Assembly: GCA_036376245.1 (NCBI GenBank)
Contig: DASVAS010000007.1
Coordinates: 310,001-374,000 of the forward strand
Reading direction: 5' to 3'
Origin: DATARR01 sp036376245
GTDB lineage: Bacteria > Acidobacteriota > Thermoanaerobaculia > Multivoradales > UBA5704
DNA length: 64,000 bases
Positions 38,765 through 47,087 of this stretch are shown piece by piece; the first letter of the stretch is position 1; every line of letters starts with the position of its first letter. The position numbers and the translations under genes are program-made. The notes below the pieces were generated by a model that had not been told where the DNA came from, made no database searches, and was given only the letters and a program-made list of their open reading frames with translations.

Positions 38765-41023
38765 ATGGCATACACCCTACGCTCCACCCTTGACCTCACG
38801 CAGGTCAAAGACCTCAAACGCGATGAGCCGTTGCGCGTCGCCGCCGTCCGCGACGGGCGGGTGCTCGGCTCGCGCCTGATCGATCTGTCCAAGGTCAAGG
38901 CGCTCGACAAGATCGCCGTCGACGTTCCCTTCGATCTGCCGCCGCGCGAGAGCCCCGAGGGCGTCGAGCTGCGCATCGGTCCCGAAGCGCCGGACGCGAT
39001 CCTGCCGCACTACGACGCGCTCGCCCTGCGGCCGACCCGCGAACAGATCACGGCCTTGAAACCGGGCGCCGTCCTCGACCTCGGAAGACAGAAGATCTCC
39101 AACGCGATCTATATCGGCTGGTGGCGGAACTGCCACCGCTACACCGTGACCGGGCGCCTCGTCCGGCAGGTCGTGCGCGGCAATTCAATCTGCAACGAAC
39201 CCGTGCCCGGCGCCGTCGTCGAGGCCTACGACGTCGACCGCTTCTTCTTCTGGCTGCGCAAGACGTTGATCACCACGGCGACGACCGACACCAACGGCGT
39301 CTTCACGATGACCTTCCGCTGGTGTTGCTGGCGGTGGTGGTTCTATCCCTATCTCGGCTGGTACATCGACCAGCCGCAGTGGGACAAGCTCCGCGACCTG
39401 CTCGGGCGCTTCCGCCAACTGGTGCCGAACGTGCCCATCCCCATCGATCCCAATCCGCCCGACCCGCAGACCCTTCTGCGGTTGGCCAAGACCCTGGACG
39501 CTTTCGATCCCCATGGCGCCGGGAACATCTCGCTGCCCTCCGCCAAGAACCTGCCATCGGTTTTCACTTCGATCGACAACGTCTCGCAGGTGGGATCGAC
39601 GCTCCCCGTGAGGAGGCTGACGGCCGAGGCGAACAAGGTGCTCGCCGACATCCGGGCTTTCTATCCGTGGTGGTGGTGGCGCGGCACCGACTGCTTCCCC
39701 GACCTCCTCTTCCGCGCGACGCAGGCGGCGGCCGGCGGGATCGTGATCTATGACGAGCCCTTCTCGGCCACCCGCTGGGATGTCTCGCCGGTGCCATCGC
39801 CCTACAACGTGGGCAACCTGCTGGCCAGCGACGAAGCCATCTCCGTCGACATCTGCCAGGATGACCCCCCGGAGGGCGACTGCTTCAAATTCACGGACGT
39901 CGGCACGATCCAGGTGCCGCAGATCGGCTCGGTCGCCACCGGCGGCGCGCTCGCCGGCTACGCCCATCCCGGAAGCCTTGACGAAGCGTTCGGGGGCACG
40001 CTGAACATCTACGGCCGCTTCGGCCTGGTGACGATCACCAATCCGGCCTCCTTCGTCGATTATTACAAGATCCAGGTGGCGCCATGGGGAGGCGATCCGA
40101 CCAACCTGCCGGCCGACGCGGCCTTCAGCGACGTCCCCTACGCGCGCCTCGGCCGCCTCGGCCGCCATTACTGGGGCGTCGTCCCCACACCGGCGCCTCA
40201 TGAGGCCTGGATCCCGGCCGACCTCGGACCCGAGCCGGGCGCGGGACCGACGCAGGGGCTCTATCGCACCGTGGAGAGCTTCCAGCGCGAGTTCGAAGCG
40301 GCGAACGGCGGACCGCCCGGCCCCTGGGGCTGGATCTGGACGGCCGCGCAGTGGATCGCCAACATCGACACCAGCTATCTCCCCAACGGCCTGGCGGTGC
40401 TGCGGCTCGTCGGCTACCGTCAGTCGGGCGGCACCCTGACGTCGCGGGTCATGCTCAACTGCACGCTCGCGACCTCGGAACAGTCGGTGGAGCTGCTGCC
40501 GCTCGCGCTCGACAACACGCCGCTGACCGACGTCACGATCTCCGGGATCGACATCAACTCCGTCCCCTATCCGTCCGCGGTCTGCCAGGAGCTGCCGCTG
40601 AAGGCGGGCGACGTGGTCACCATCCACTTCCGGGCGAACGATCCCAGGAACCATCTGAGAGACTTCTCGCTCAACGAGCACCACCGGCTGGACTGCGGCG
40701 CATCCCTGCTCAACGCGTCGCTGGCCGGCGAGCCCGCATCGACGGTGGGCGTGTCGAATTACGCGGCGTACATCGCGGCGGTCGGTTCGGCGGCACGGCC
40801 GTCCTGGAACGGCGGCAGCTACAAGGTCAACGTCGTCGTCGGCCCGCCGCCGCCGGCCTCCGCGGGCTGCAACGACTGCGGGTACGACCGGCTGCACTTC
40901 CCGTTCGGCGGCGCCTATGACATCCGCCTCAACGCGTGGAAGCGGGTCACCAACGGCTACGGCCTGCTCTTCGGCGACGAATCGAACATGCTCGTAGTCG
41001 TCAAGCGCACCGACGCGCCATGA
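38765..41023 (+). CDS. Trp-rich 752-aa protein with transthyretin-like domain, unknown
   Basis: No signal peptide. Residues ~1-115 are a beta-rich N-domain. Around 118-190 the pattern YTVTGRLVRQVV ... EPVPGAVVEAYDVD ... TTDTNGVFTMTF resembles a carboxypeptidase-regulatory/transthyretin-like fold. This runs into an extraordinary aromatic segment FRWCCWRWWFYPYLGWYI, echoed by FYPWWWWRGTDCFP near residue 300. The C-terminal half is rich in Gly and Pro, with no family I recognise. The start has a good ribosome site. It is followed by a DUF1360 gene and a small Cys-bearing gene; together they look like a cassette of unknown role. Confidence 0.75.
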   Translation: MAYTLRSTLDLTQVKDLKRDEPLRVAAVRDGRVLGSRLIDLSKVKALDKIAVDVPFDLPPRESPEGVELRIGPEAPDAILPHYDALALRPTREQITALKPGAVLDLGRQKISNAIYIGWWRNCHRYTVTGRLVRQVVRGNSICNEPVPGAVVEAYDVDRFFFWLRKTLITTATTDTNGVFTMTFRWCCWRWWFYPYLGWYIDQPQWDKLRDLLGRFRQLVPNVPIPIDPNPPDPQTLLRLAKTLDAFDPHGAGNISLPSAKNLPSVFTSIDNVSQVGSTLPVRRLTAEANKVLADIRAFYPWWWWRGTDCFPDLLFRATQAAAGGIVIYDEPFSATRWDVSPVPSPYNVGNLLASDEAISVDICQDDPPEGDCFKFTDVGTIQVPQIGSVATGGALAGYAHPGSLDEAFGGTLNIYGRFGLVTITNPASFVDYYKIQVAPWGGDPTNLPADAAFSDVPYARLGRLGRHYWGVVPTPAPHEAWIPADLGPEPGAGPTQGLYRTVESFQREFEAANGGPPGPWGWIWTAAQWIANIDTSYLPNGLAVLRLVGYRQSGGTLTSRVMLNCTLATSEQSVELLPLALDNTPLTDVTISGIDINSVPYPSAVCQELPLKAGDVVTIHFRANDPRNHLRDFSLNEHHRLDCGASLLNASLAGEPASTVGVSNYAAYIAAVGSAARPSWNGGSYKVNVVVGPPPPASAGCNDCGYDRLHFPFGGAYDIRLNAWKRVTNGYGLLFGDESNMLVVVKRTDAP

Positions 41024-41037
41024 TTTCGGAAGTCGGG

Positions 41038-41061
41038 GCCGCCGGCCTTCGGGCCGGCGGC
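41038..41061. terminator. UUCG-tetraloop hairpin between the Trp-rich and DUF1360 genes
   Basis: A perfect 10-bp stem, GCCGCCGGCC / GGCCGGCGGC, with a TTCG tetraloop. No U-tract follows, so it may be an attenuator or mRNA stabiliser rather than a full terminator. Confidence 0.4.
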
Positions 41062-41085
41062 TCCGGCCTCCCTTGTGAACCGATC

Positions 41086-41514
41086 ATGAACGACTGGTCA
41101 CCCTGGTTCCGCCTGACGCTGAGCGTCCTCGCCACCTGGCGGGTGTCGCATCTGATCGCATCGGAGGACGGTCCTTTCGATGTCATCGTGCGCCTCCGCC
41201 AGCGCGCCGGCGACGGCGTCCTCGGAAAACTGATGGATTGCCCTTATTGCCTGAGCCTCTGGATCGCCGCCCCGCTGGCGCTCCTCCTCGCCGACGGCGC
41301 CGTCGCTTGGTGCGTGGCCTGGCTGGCGATCTCCGGCGGCGCCTTGCTGCTCGAGAAGCTTTCACGATCCGCCACGCCGCGGAACCCTGCCGCGGAACCC
41401 ATGATCTTCCCTCTCCCTGGAGATTACGACGATGTCATGCTGCGGACAGAAACGCGCGATGCTGTCGACCCAGACCGCCCCGTCCCCTCAACCCACGCCG
41501 GCCCGCGTGCCTGA
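41086..41514 (+). CDS. DUF1360 small membrane protein
   Basis: 142 aa. Family signature: TLSVLATWRVSHLIASEDGPFDVI, then LGKLMDCPYCLSLWIAAPLAL and a second hydrophobic segment (AWCVAWLAISGGALLLEKL). DUF1360 proteins are small and function is unknown. I chose the ATG at 41086 because homologous sequence begins there. An in-frame ATG at 41020 overlapping the preceding stop (ATGA) would add 22 unrelated residues. The C-terminal ~27 codons overlap the next gene in another frame. Confidence 0.8.
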   Translation: MNDWSPWFRLTLSVLATWRVSHLIASEDGPFDVIVRLRQRAGDGVLGKLMDCPYCLSLWIAAPLALLLADGAVAWCVAWLAISGGALLLEKLSRSATPRNPAAEPMIFPLPGDYDDVMLRTETRDAVDPDRPVPSTHAGPRA

Positions 41515-41680
41515 CGCATCGCACACGATGCTGCGCCACGCGCGGCCGGGGACCATCGTGCTCCGCGGCCCGTCTTCGGGACGGATCTACCGCTTCTCGA
41601 AGGATGCGGCCACGGCCGTGCTCAACGACGACGCGGGCGCCCTGCTCCGCACCGGCGCTCTGGAGCGCGCGAACCGATAA
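41432..41680 (+). CDS. Small Cys-pair protein following DUF1360, unknown
   Basis: 82 aa: MSCCGQKRAML at the N-terminus, a Pro/Ala linker, then a compact domain TIVLRGPSSGRIYRFSKDAA ... ALLRTGAL. The ATG has GGAG nine nt upstream and overlaps the DUF1360 gene by 83 nt. The adjacent-Cys start and RGP-SG-x-Y-x-FS pattern are too ordered for a shadow frame. I cannot name a family. Together with the preceding two genes it forms a three-gene set. Confidence 0.65.
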   Translation: MSCCGQKRAMLSTQTAPSPQPTPARVPDASHTMLRHARPGTIVLRGPSSGRIYRFSKDAATAVLNDDAGALLRTGALERANR

Positions 41681-41687
41681 GGTTTGA

Positions 41688-42446
41688 TCAGCCGCCCAGC
41701 TTGCTCAGCGTGAACGCGATCAGGAATCCCAGGACTGCGATCAGGCCCGCGAAGTCGTGCGCCTGCTCGAAGGCTTCGGGGATCATCGTGTCCACCAGCA
41801 TGGCCAGGATGGCGCCCGCCGCCACCGCGGTCGTGGCGGCCACGATCTCCGGCGAGGCTCCCCGGAAGAGGGTGAAGCCGATGAGCGCGGCCACGCCCGA
41901 CACCGCCGCGATTCCCGCCCATACGCCGAAAATGTAACGTGCCGTGCGCCCGGCTTTCTTCATCCCCGCGGCGCTCGAAAGACCTTCGGGTATGTTCGAG
42001 AGAAAAATCGCCGCGACCGTCACTGAGCTCACCGCGCCTCCGGCCAGCATGCTCAACCCGATGACGATCGATTCGGGGATGCCGTCCAGCAGCGCGCCGA
42101 CCGCGATCGCCAGGCCGCTCCCCTCGTCCTCCTGCTCGGAAGGCTGCAGTCCGCCGGAACGTTTGCGATGCTTCGCTCCCTGCCGGGCCAGCAGCCAGTT
42201 CGCCACCGTATAGACGACGGCACCTCCCAGGAACCCGGCCGCGGTCGAATCGAAACCGCCCCGCCGGTACGCCTCGTCCATGAGCTCGAAGGAGAGAGCC
42301 GATATCAAGACGCCGCTTCCGAAGGCCATGATCGCGGCGATCAGACGCTGCGGCACGCGCACGAAATACCCTACGGCGGCGCCGAGGAGCAGAGCCGCTC
42401 CCGCCACCAGGCCCCAGAATCCCGCCTCAACCCATGCCGGCATCAT
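41688..42446 (-). CDS. ZIP-family metal transporter
   Basis: 252-aa integral-membrane protein of the ZIP family (zinc or other divalent-cation import). Hydrophobic helices frame the family motif in helix IV, GALLDGIPESIVIGLSML, with metal-site residues His-less but Asp/Glu-bearing (DGIPES), and helix V AAIFLSNIPEGLSSA. A charged loop (KHRKRSGGLQPSEQEDEG) lies between helices III and IV. Related proteins often have His in HxxPEG; here Asp takes that place, so specificity may differ. The gene is convergent with the small Cys protein gene. Confidence 0.87.
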   Translation of the reverse strand: MMPAWVEAGFWGLVAGAALLLGAAVGYFVRVPQRLIAAIMAFGSGVLISALSFELMDEAYRRGGFDSTAAGFLGGAVVYTVANWLLARQGAKHRKRSGGLQPSEQEDEGSGLAIAVGALLDGIPESIVIGLSMLAGGAVSSVTVAAIFLSNIPEGLSSAAGMKKAGRTARYIFGVWAGIAAVSGVAALIGFTLFRGASPEIVAATTAVAAGAILAMLVDTMIPEAFEQAHDFAGLIAVLGFLIAFTLSKLGG

Positions 42447-42546
42447 CGTTATCCCACTGAGTCCTGATTTTAAACCCTACGGCTCCTGGCGCGGAACCCG
42501 AAAACGTTGCCTAACGCCCCCGGCAAGCATATCCTCTGTTCTGGCC

Positions 42547-43560
42547 ATGAAACCCGCCGCCAGCCTCTCCCTGGATCTCGACAACCTCTGGTCCTATCTC
42601 AAGATCCATGGCGATCCGGCTTGGGAGTCGCTGCCGTCCTTTCTGGACGTGCTCGTCCCCCGGGTGCTCCAGTTCCTCGCGGAGCGGGGGCTCAGGATCA
42701 CGTTCTTCGTGGTGGGCCAGGACGCGGCGCGGGAGGAAAACCAGGCGATTCTAGCCTCCATAGCCGCCGCGGGACATGAGATCGGCAACCACTCGTTCCA
42801 TCACGATTCGTGGCTTCATCTTTATTCGGAAACGGAGATCGAACAGGAGCTGGCACGGGCCGAGGAGGCGATCGCGCGGGCTACGGGACGGCGACCGGCA
42901 GGGTTCCGGGGACCGGGGTTCAGCCTCTCGGAGGCGACGCTGCGGACGCTCGTGCGGCGGGGATACCGCTACGACGCGAGCACACTGCCCACGTTCCTCG
43001 GTCCCCTGGCCCGCGCCTACTACTTCCGGACCGCCGGGCTGGCCGCGGAGGAACGGCGGCGGCGGCGCGCCCTGTTCGGCACCTTCGGCGACGGGTTGCG
43101 GCCCATCCGGCCCTACCGCTGGCGGCTCGGAGAGGAGCGGCTGCTGGAGATCCCGGTCACCACTCTGCCGGGGCTGCGCACGCCGATCCATCTCAGCTAC
43201 GTGCTGTACCTCGACCTGCTCTCGCCCGCGCTGGGCAGGCTCTATTTCGCGGCCGCCCTGCGGCTCTGCCGGTGGACCGGAGTGTCGCCGTCGATCCTCC
43301 TGCATCCTCTCGACTTCCTGGGGCACGACGACACGGACGCCCTCGCCTTCTTTCCAGCCATGCGCCGCCCGAGCTCCTGGAAGCTGGCGCGGATGGACGA
43401 GCATCTGGCGGCGCTGACGGAGCGGTTCGCGGTCGAGCCGATGGGCGAGCACGCCGAGCGTCTGGAGCGGAGCGGCCGGCTGCGCGAGCGGGTCCCGTCG
43501 TTCGCGGCCCTGCCCGCGGCTCCTACTTCACTTCCGACGTCAGGGAACGGCCGAGGCTGA
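42547..43560 (+). CDS. Polysaccharide deacetylase family protein
   Basis: 337-aa NodB-homology protein. Motif 1 is SLDLDNLW, motif 2 GNHSFHHDSW (two His for metal), motif 3 FRGPGFSLS. These are the residues expected for a metal-dependent N- or O-deacetylase, though the substrate is unknown. No signal peptide, so it may act in the cytosol on a precursor. The ATG at 42547 begins the family sequence; a longer frame upstream has none. Its 3' end overlaps that of the convergent glycosyltransferase gene by 38 nt. Confidence 0.85.
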   Translation: MKPAASLSLDLDNLWSYLKIHGDPAWESLPSFLDVLVPRVLQFLAERGLRITFFVVGQDAAREENQAILASIAAAGHEIGNHSFHHDSWLHLYSETEIEQELARAEEAIARATGRRPAGFRGPGFSLSEATLRTLVRRGYRYDASTLPTFLGPLARAYYFRTAGLAAEERRRRRALFGTFGDGLRPIRPYRWRLGEERLLEIPVTTLPGLRTPIHLSYVLYLDLLSPALGRLYFAAALRLCRWTGVSPSILLHPLDFLGHDDTDALAFFPAMRRPSSWKLARMDEHLAALTERFAVEPMGEHAERLERSGRLRERVPSFAALPAAPTSLPTSGNGRG

Positions 43561-45133
43561 TCATGTCGAAGGAGACCCGCCGCTCGGGGCGGGGGTTCCT
43601 GATCCGGCTCCGGTAGACGTCCAGCCGCACGCCCTGGAAAAAGGGGACGTTGCTGTCGATCGGGAAGCTCTTCACCCGCTCGAAGCGCTCGGGATGGGCG
43701 GCGAGGACCGCGCGGAGCCGGTCGGCCACGGGGATGCGGAAGTAGACCTGCGGCTCTTCGACCACGATCAGCTCCGGATCGTAGCGGTGGAGGACGTCCA
43801 GGATCTCCCGGTCGCCGGCCGCGTACTCCGCGTAGCCGGTCCCGGGCTCGTTGAGGACGCCGTAGAGCATCTTGTCCCCCCGCAGCACCCAGAGGCGGCG
43901 GCCGGGGTCGTGCCGCCGGACCTGATAGATGAAGTCGCCGTTCAGGAAGCCGTCCATGAAGGTGAAGCGGGAAGCGCGGGTGTTCTCCACCACGTAGCGC
44001 GCCGCCTCCTCGTAGCCCCGCAGGTAGAGGTTGTGGCCGGCGAGCGCGGTCCAGAACGCGCCGGCGGCGGCGAGCGCGGTGAGAACCGGCCGGGCCGCCG
44101 GGGCCTTGAGCCGGGCCGCCAGCCAGTCGATCCCCTCCACGGCGAACAGCGCGAAGGCCGGGTACCAGTAGATCGCGTGGCGCTCCTCGAGCTCGGCGAG
44201 CGGGGTGAAGGCCGCGTAGGTCGCCGCCGCCAGGACGAAGTAGGGCCAGCGGACGCGGCCCGGCGACGGCCGCAGGGCCGCCAGCAGGCCGAGCGCCGCG
44301 AAAACAGCCGTGAGGGGGCCGATCCGGCGCAGCAGGCTCCAGGGATAGAAGACGAGGTGCTCCCAGAACGTGCGGCCCGCCGCGCCGCCCTCGACGCTGA
44401 CCCGGAGGTGCGCCGGGCCGAACGCCGCGAGCAGGGGGACGTAGACGGGCACGACGATCGCCAGCGCCAGCAGGGCCGCCAGCCAGACCTCGCGGCGGCG
44501 GAAGAGGTCGAAGCGGCGCCGCGCCACGACCGCGAGCGCGAAGAACAGGAGGAGGAAGAAGGCGTCGTAGCGCGTCAGCGCGAGCAGCGCCGAGGCCACC
44601 GCCGCGAGGTAGACGTCCAGAGGCTTTCCGGCGTCCAGATAGCGGACGAAGTGGTAGACCGCCGCCAGCGTGAAGGCCAGGGAGGGGATCTCCAGCATCA
44701 CGTGCCGCGAGAGCTGGAAGACCAGGGGCGCCAGGCCGCAGAGGAGCACCGCCAGGACCGCCGCGAAGGCGTCGTGGGTCCGCCGGACCAGCAGGAAGAG
44801 GTAGACGCACGCCAGCACGGCAAAGAGGGCGACCACGGCCCGGGCCACGGCGTACGAGGTGCCGAAGACCAGCATGAAAACCCCTTCGATCCCATGGAAG
44901 AGAGGGGGCCAGACCGTCAGGCCGAGGGCCGGATACTGGAGGTAGTAGTCCAGGGCGTAGCCGCGCGGATCGTCGAAGGGCCGGTCCAGCAGCAGGTCGC
45001 GGAAGAACACCCCCGTCATCACGTGGCGGTTCTCGTCGTTGTTGTAGAAGGGCTCGCCCGGCGCTCCCACCAGCGCGTGGGCGAGGGCCAGCGCGAGGAC
45101 CGCGCCGGCGAGCCAGAGCCGGGAGCGGCTCAT
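43523..45133 (-). CDS. GT39/ArnT-like membrane glycosyltransferase
   Basis: 536-aa polytopic protein of the GT-C superfamily, using a polyprenyl-phosphate sugar donor. The first periplasmic loop has the acidic motif NNDENRHVMTGVFF, with Asp-Glu as expected at the catalytic site. About ten hydrophobic helices follow, then a soluble C-terminal domain of roughly 130 residues. It is the last gene of the polysaccharide operon, its ATG overlapping the preceding stop by 4 nt. It likely transfers a sugar onto lipid or protein outside the membrane. Confidence 0.85.
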   Translation of the reverse strand: MSRSRLWLAGAVLALALAHALVGAPGEPFYNNDENRHVMTGVFFRDLLLDRPFDDPRGYALDYYLQYPALGLTVWPPLFHGIEGVFMLVFGTSYAVARAVVALFAVLACVYLFLLVRRTHDAFAAVLAVLLCGLAPLVFQLSRHVMLEIPSLAFTLAAVYHFVRYLDAGKPLDVYLAAVASALLALTRYDAFFLLLFFALAVVARRRFDLFRRREVWLAALLALAIVVPVYVPLLAAFGPAHLRVSVEGGAAGRTFWEHLVFYPWSLLRRIGPLTAVFAALGLLAALRPSPGRVRWPYFVLAAATYAAFTPLAELEERHAIYWYPAFALFAVEGIDWLAARLKAPAARPVLTALAAAGAFWTALAGHNLYLRGYEEAARYVVENTRASRFTFMDGFLNGDFIYQVRRHDPGRRLWVLRGDKMLYGVLNEPGTGYAEYAAGDREILDVLHRYDPELIVVEEPQVYFRIPVADRLRAVLAAHPERFERVKSFPIDSNVPFFQGVRLDVYRSRIRNPRPERRVSFDMISLGRSLTSEVK

Positions 45134-46464
45134 GGTTCCCCCGCCATCGCGCCGAGGCGGGCGGCGGTGCGGTTGGCGAGGTGGACGGTCTCGTTGACGT
45201 TCAGCGTGCCGTGGGCGATGTGGGCCGCGTTCGCCAGGTGGAGGCCGGGCACCGAGGTGGCCGCCGGCGGCAGCCGCTCGGAATAGCGCAGGGTGGGCAG
45301 GGCGAAGACGTGGCGGACGCGCGAGACGCGGAAGCAGAGGACGTCGCGGCGGTCGAACCCGGGGACCATCCGCTCCAGGGCGGCGAGGAAGCGCTCGCGG
45401 ATCTCGTCGTCCTCCAGGTCGAAAGCCGGGTCGTCGCTCGCCACGTACTTGGGGAGGTAGACCAGGGCGTGGCCGCCGAGCTCGGCGCGGTCCACCAGGG
45501 TGGTCATCTCGACGATGGCGGTGAACGGGATGCCGGGATCGGTGATGTTGGTGACGTAGAACCCGGTCAGCGGCTTCTTCAGCAGCAGGGAGGCGCAGAG
45601 GATCCCTAAGTAGCGGACGCCCCGGAGCCGCGCCGTCTCGTCTTCATTCAGCCCGTGGCAGAGCCGCGCCGCGACCGGCGCCGGCACGGTGGCCACGACG
45701 CGGTCGAAGGTCTCGCCGCCGCCGCCGGACTCGACGCGCAGGCCGCCGGGGACGGGGACGATGGCGGCGACGGCGCGGCGGGTGCGGACCTCGACCCCCT
45801 CGTCCGCCAGGACCTCGGCGAAGCGGCCGAGGATGCGCGCGTAGCCTCCCGGGACGTAGCCGAACATCTCCTTCTTGAGGCCGGTGCGGCGGGCGGCGTA
45901 GAGCCGCGCGATGGTGGCCCAGAGGAAGGCCGCCGAGGTCTCCTTGTAGCTCTCCCCCAGCTTGGCCTCCAGGAGGGGACGCCAGATCGCCGCGAACGTC
46001 CGCTCGCCCGACCACCGCCGCAGCCAGTCGGCGACGGGGACCGCTTCGAGCGGCAGCGGGTCCGCGATGCGCGAAGCGTGCAGGATGGTCGCCGCGAGGC
46101 GGATCTTGTCGATCAGCCGCAAGGGCGGGAAGCGCAGGAACTCGAACGCGTTGGACAGCGAGTGGAAGCGGCCGCCGGTGTAGAAGCCGGTGCGCGTCTC
46201 CACCCAGCGGAGCTCGCGCTCCAGGCCCAACTCGGCCCACAGGGCGCGCAGGTGGACGTCGGAGAGCAGGGTGACGTGGTAGTGGCGGTCCCACACCACG
46301 CCGTTCAGGCTCCAGGCGGCGGCGAGGCCGCCCAGGCTCTCCGCGGCGTCGAAGAGGGTGACGTCGCCGCCGGCGCGGGCGAGGCGATGGGCCACGGTCA
46401 TCCCCAGGAGGCCGCCGCCCACGACCGCCCAGCGCCCGGCGTCGCGAGGGGCCGTCGCGGTCAA
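45130..46464 (-). CDS. FAD-dependent oxidoreductase (amine-oxidase/protoporphyrinogen-oxidase-like)
   Basis: NAD(P)/FAD-binding protein with the dinucleotide motif WAVVGGGLLGMTVAHRLARAG at its N-terminus and the amine-oxidase-type GGLAAAW block. A C-terminal motif HLANAAHIAHGTLN fits the FAD-closing segment. The start chosen is a TTG at 46464 overlapping the previous stop (TTGA), giving 444 aa. This matches the 4-nt junctions elsewhere in the operon and places the Rossmann motif ten residues in. A GTG at 46530 would add 22 residues inside the acetyltransferase gene. In polysaccharide loci such enzymes often act on sugars, but the reaction is not known. Confidence 0.82.
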   Translation of the reverse strand: MTATAPRDAGRWAVVGGGLLGMTVAHRLARAGGDVTLFDAAESLGGLAAAWSLNGVVWDRHYHVTLLSDVHLRALWAELGLERELRWVETRTGFYTGGRFHSLSNAFEFLRFPPLRLIDKIRLAATILHASRIADPLPLEAVPVADWLRRWSGERTFAAIWRPLLEAKLGESYKETSAAFLWATIARLYAARRTGLKKEMFGYVPGGYARILGRFAEVLADEGVEVRTRRAVAAIVPVPGGLRVESGGGGETFDRVVATVPAPVAARLCHGLNEDETARLRGVRYLGILCASLLLKKPLTGFYVTNITDPGIPFTAIVEMTTLVDRAELGGHALVYLPKYVASDDPAFDLEDDEIRERFLAALERMVPGFDRRDVLCFRVSRVRHVFALPTLRYSERLPPAATSVPGLHLANAAHIAHGTLNVNETVHLANRTAARLGAMAGEP

Positions 46465-47087
46465 TCCAGGAGGTCCATTTCCCGCACCTCGCCCCGCTTC
46501 GCCGCGTAGAGCCGTCCGCACGTCCGGCACGCCGTCTTCTGGAAGCGGTCGGCGTCGCGGGCGTGGAAGCGCAGCAGGAGCTGCCCGCAGCGGCAGACGC
46601 AGCCGACCGGGACGGCCGGGTGGCCGAGGGCGAGGTGGAAGTCGGGGACCGACTTCGTCACCACCGAGCCCATCCCGATCATGGCGAAGCGGCCGATCTC
46701 GAGGCCGCTGCCGATGGTGCAGCCGGCGCCGATGGTGGCCCCCGCGCGGACGAGCGTGGGGAGGGTGCGCTCGTCGGGCTCCGAGGGGAGCAGTTGCTTC
46801 AGGTCCGGCGTCGTGGCCCGCGGGAAGCGGTCGTTGGTGAAGACGGTGCCGGCGCTCACCATCACGCCGTCCTCGAGGGTCACGGCGGCGCAGATGTAGA
46901 CCATGGCGTTGATCTTCACGCGGTCGCCGATCCGCACGTCGTAAGCGATGTAGGTCTTTTCACCCACGATGCACTGCTCGCCCAGGCGGGCGCCGCGCCG
47001 GATGTGGACGTTGTCCCAGACGGCGGTGCCGGCGCCGATCTCGACCCCCTCCTCGATCAGGGCGGTGGGATGGATCAGCGCCGTCAT
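46461..47087 (-). CDS. Left-handed beta-helix sugar N-acetyltransferase (WbpD-like) with Cys-rich tail
   Basis: 208 aa. Hexapeptide-repeat fold from the start: HPTALIEEGVEIGAGTAVWDNVHI, GEKTYIAYDVRIGDRVKINAM and FTNDRFPR, the pattern of WbpD/WlbB-type acetyltransferases that acetylate a 3-amino sugar on a UDP-sugar. The C-terminus has CRCGQLLLRF and then ACRTCGRLY, two Cys pairs suggesting a zinc knuckle. The neighbours upstream (oxidoreductase and aminotransferase) make the same pathway. Joined by 4-nt overlaps on both sides. Confidence 0.85.
   Translation of the reverse strand: MTALIHPTALIEEGVEIGAGTAVWDNVHIRRGARLGEQCIVGEKTYIAYDVRIGDRVKINAMVYICAAVTLEDGVMVSAGTVFTNDRFPRATTPDLKQLLPSEPDERTLPTLVRAGATIGAGCTIGSGLEIGRFAMIGMGSVVTKSVPDFHLALGHPAVPVGCVCRCGQLLLRFHARDADRFQKTACRTCGRLYAAKRGEVREMDLLD

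Noticed and set aside
42280..42546. N-terminal extension of the deacetylase reading frame.
   Set aside because: It overlaps the convergent ZIP gene's opposite strand and has no family sequence; the ATG at 42547 fits the family start.
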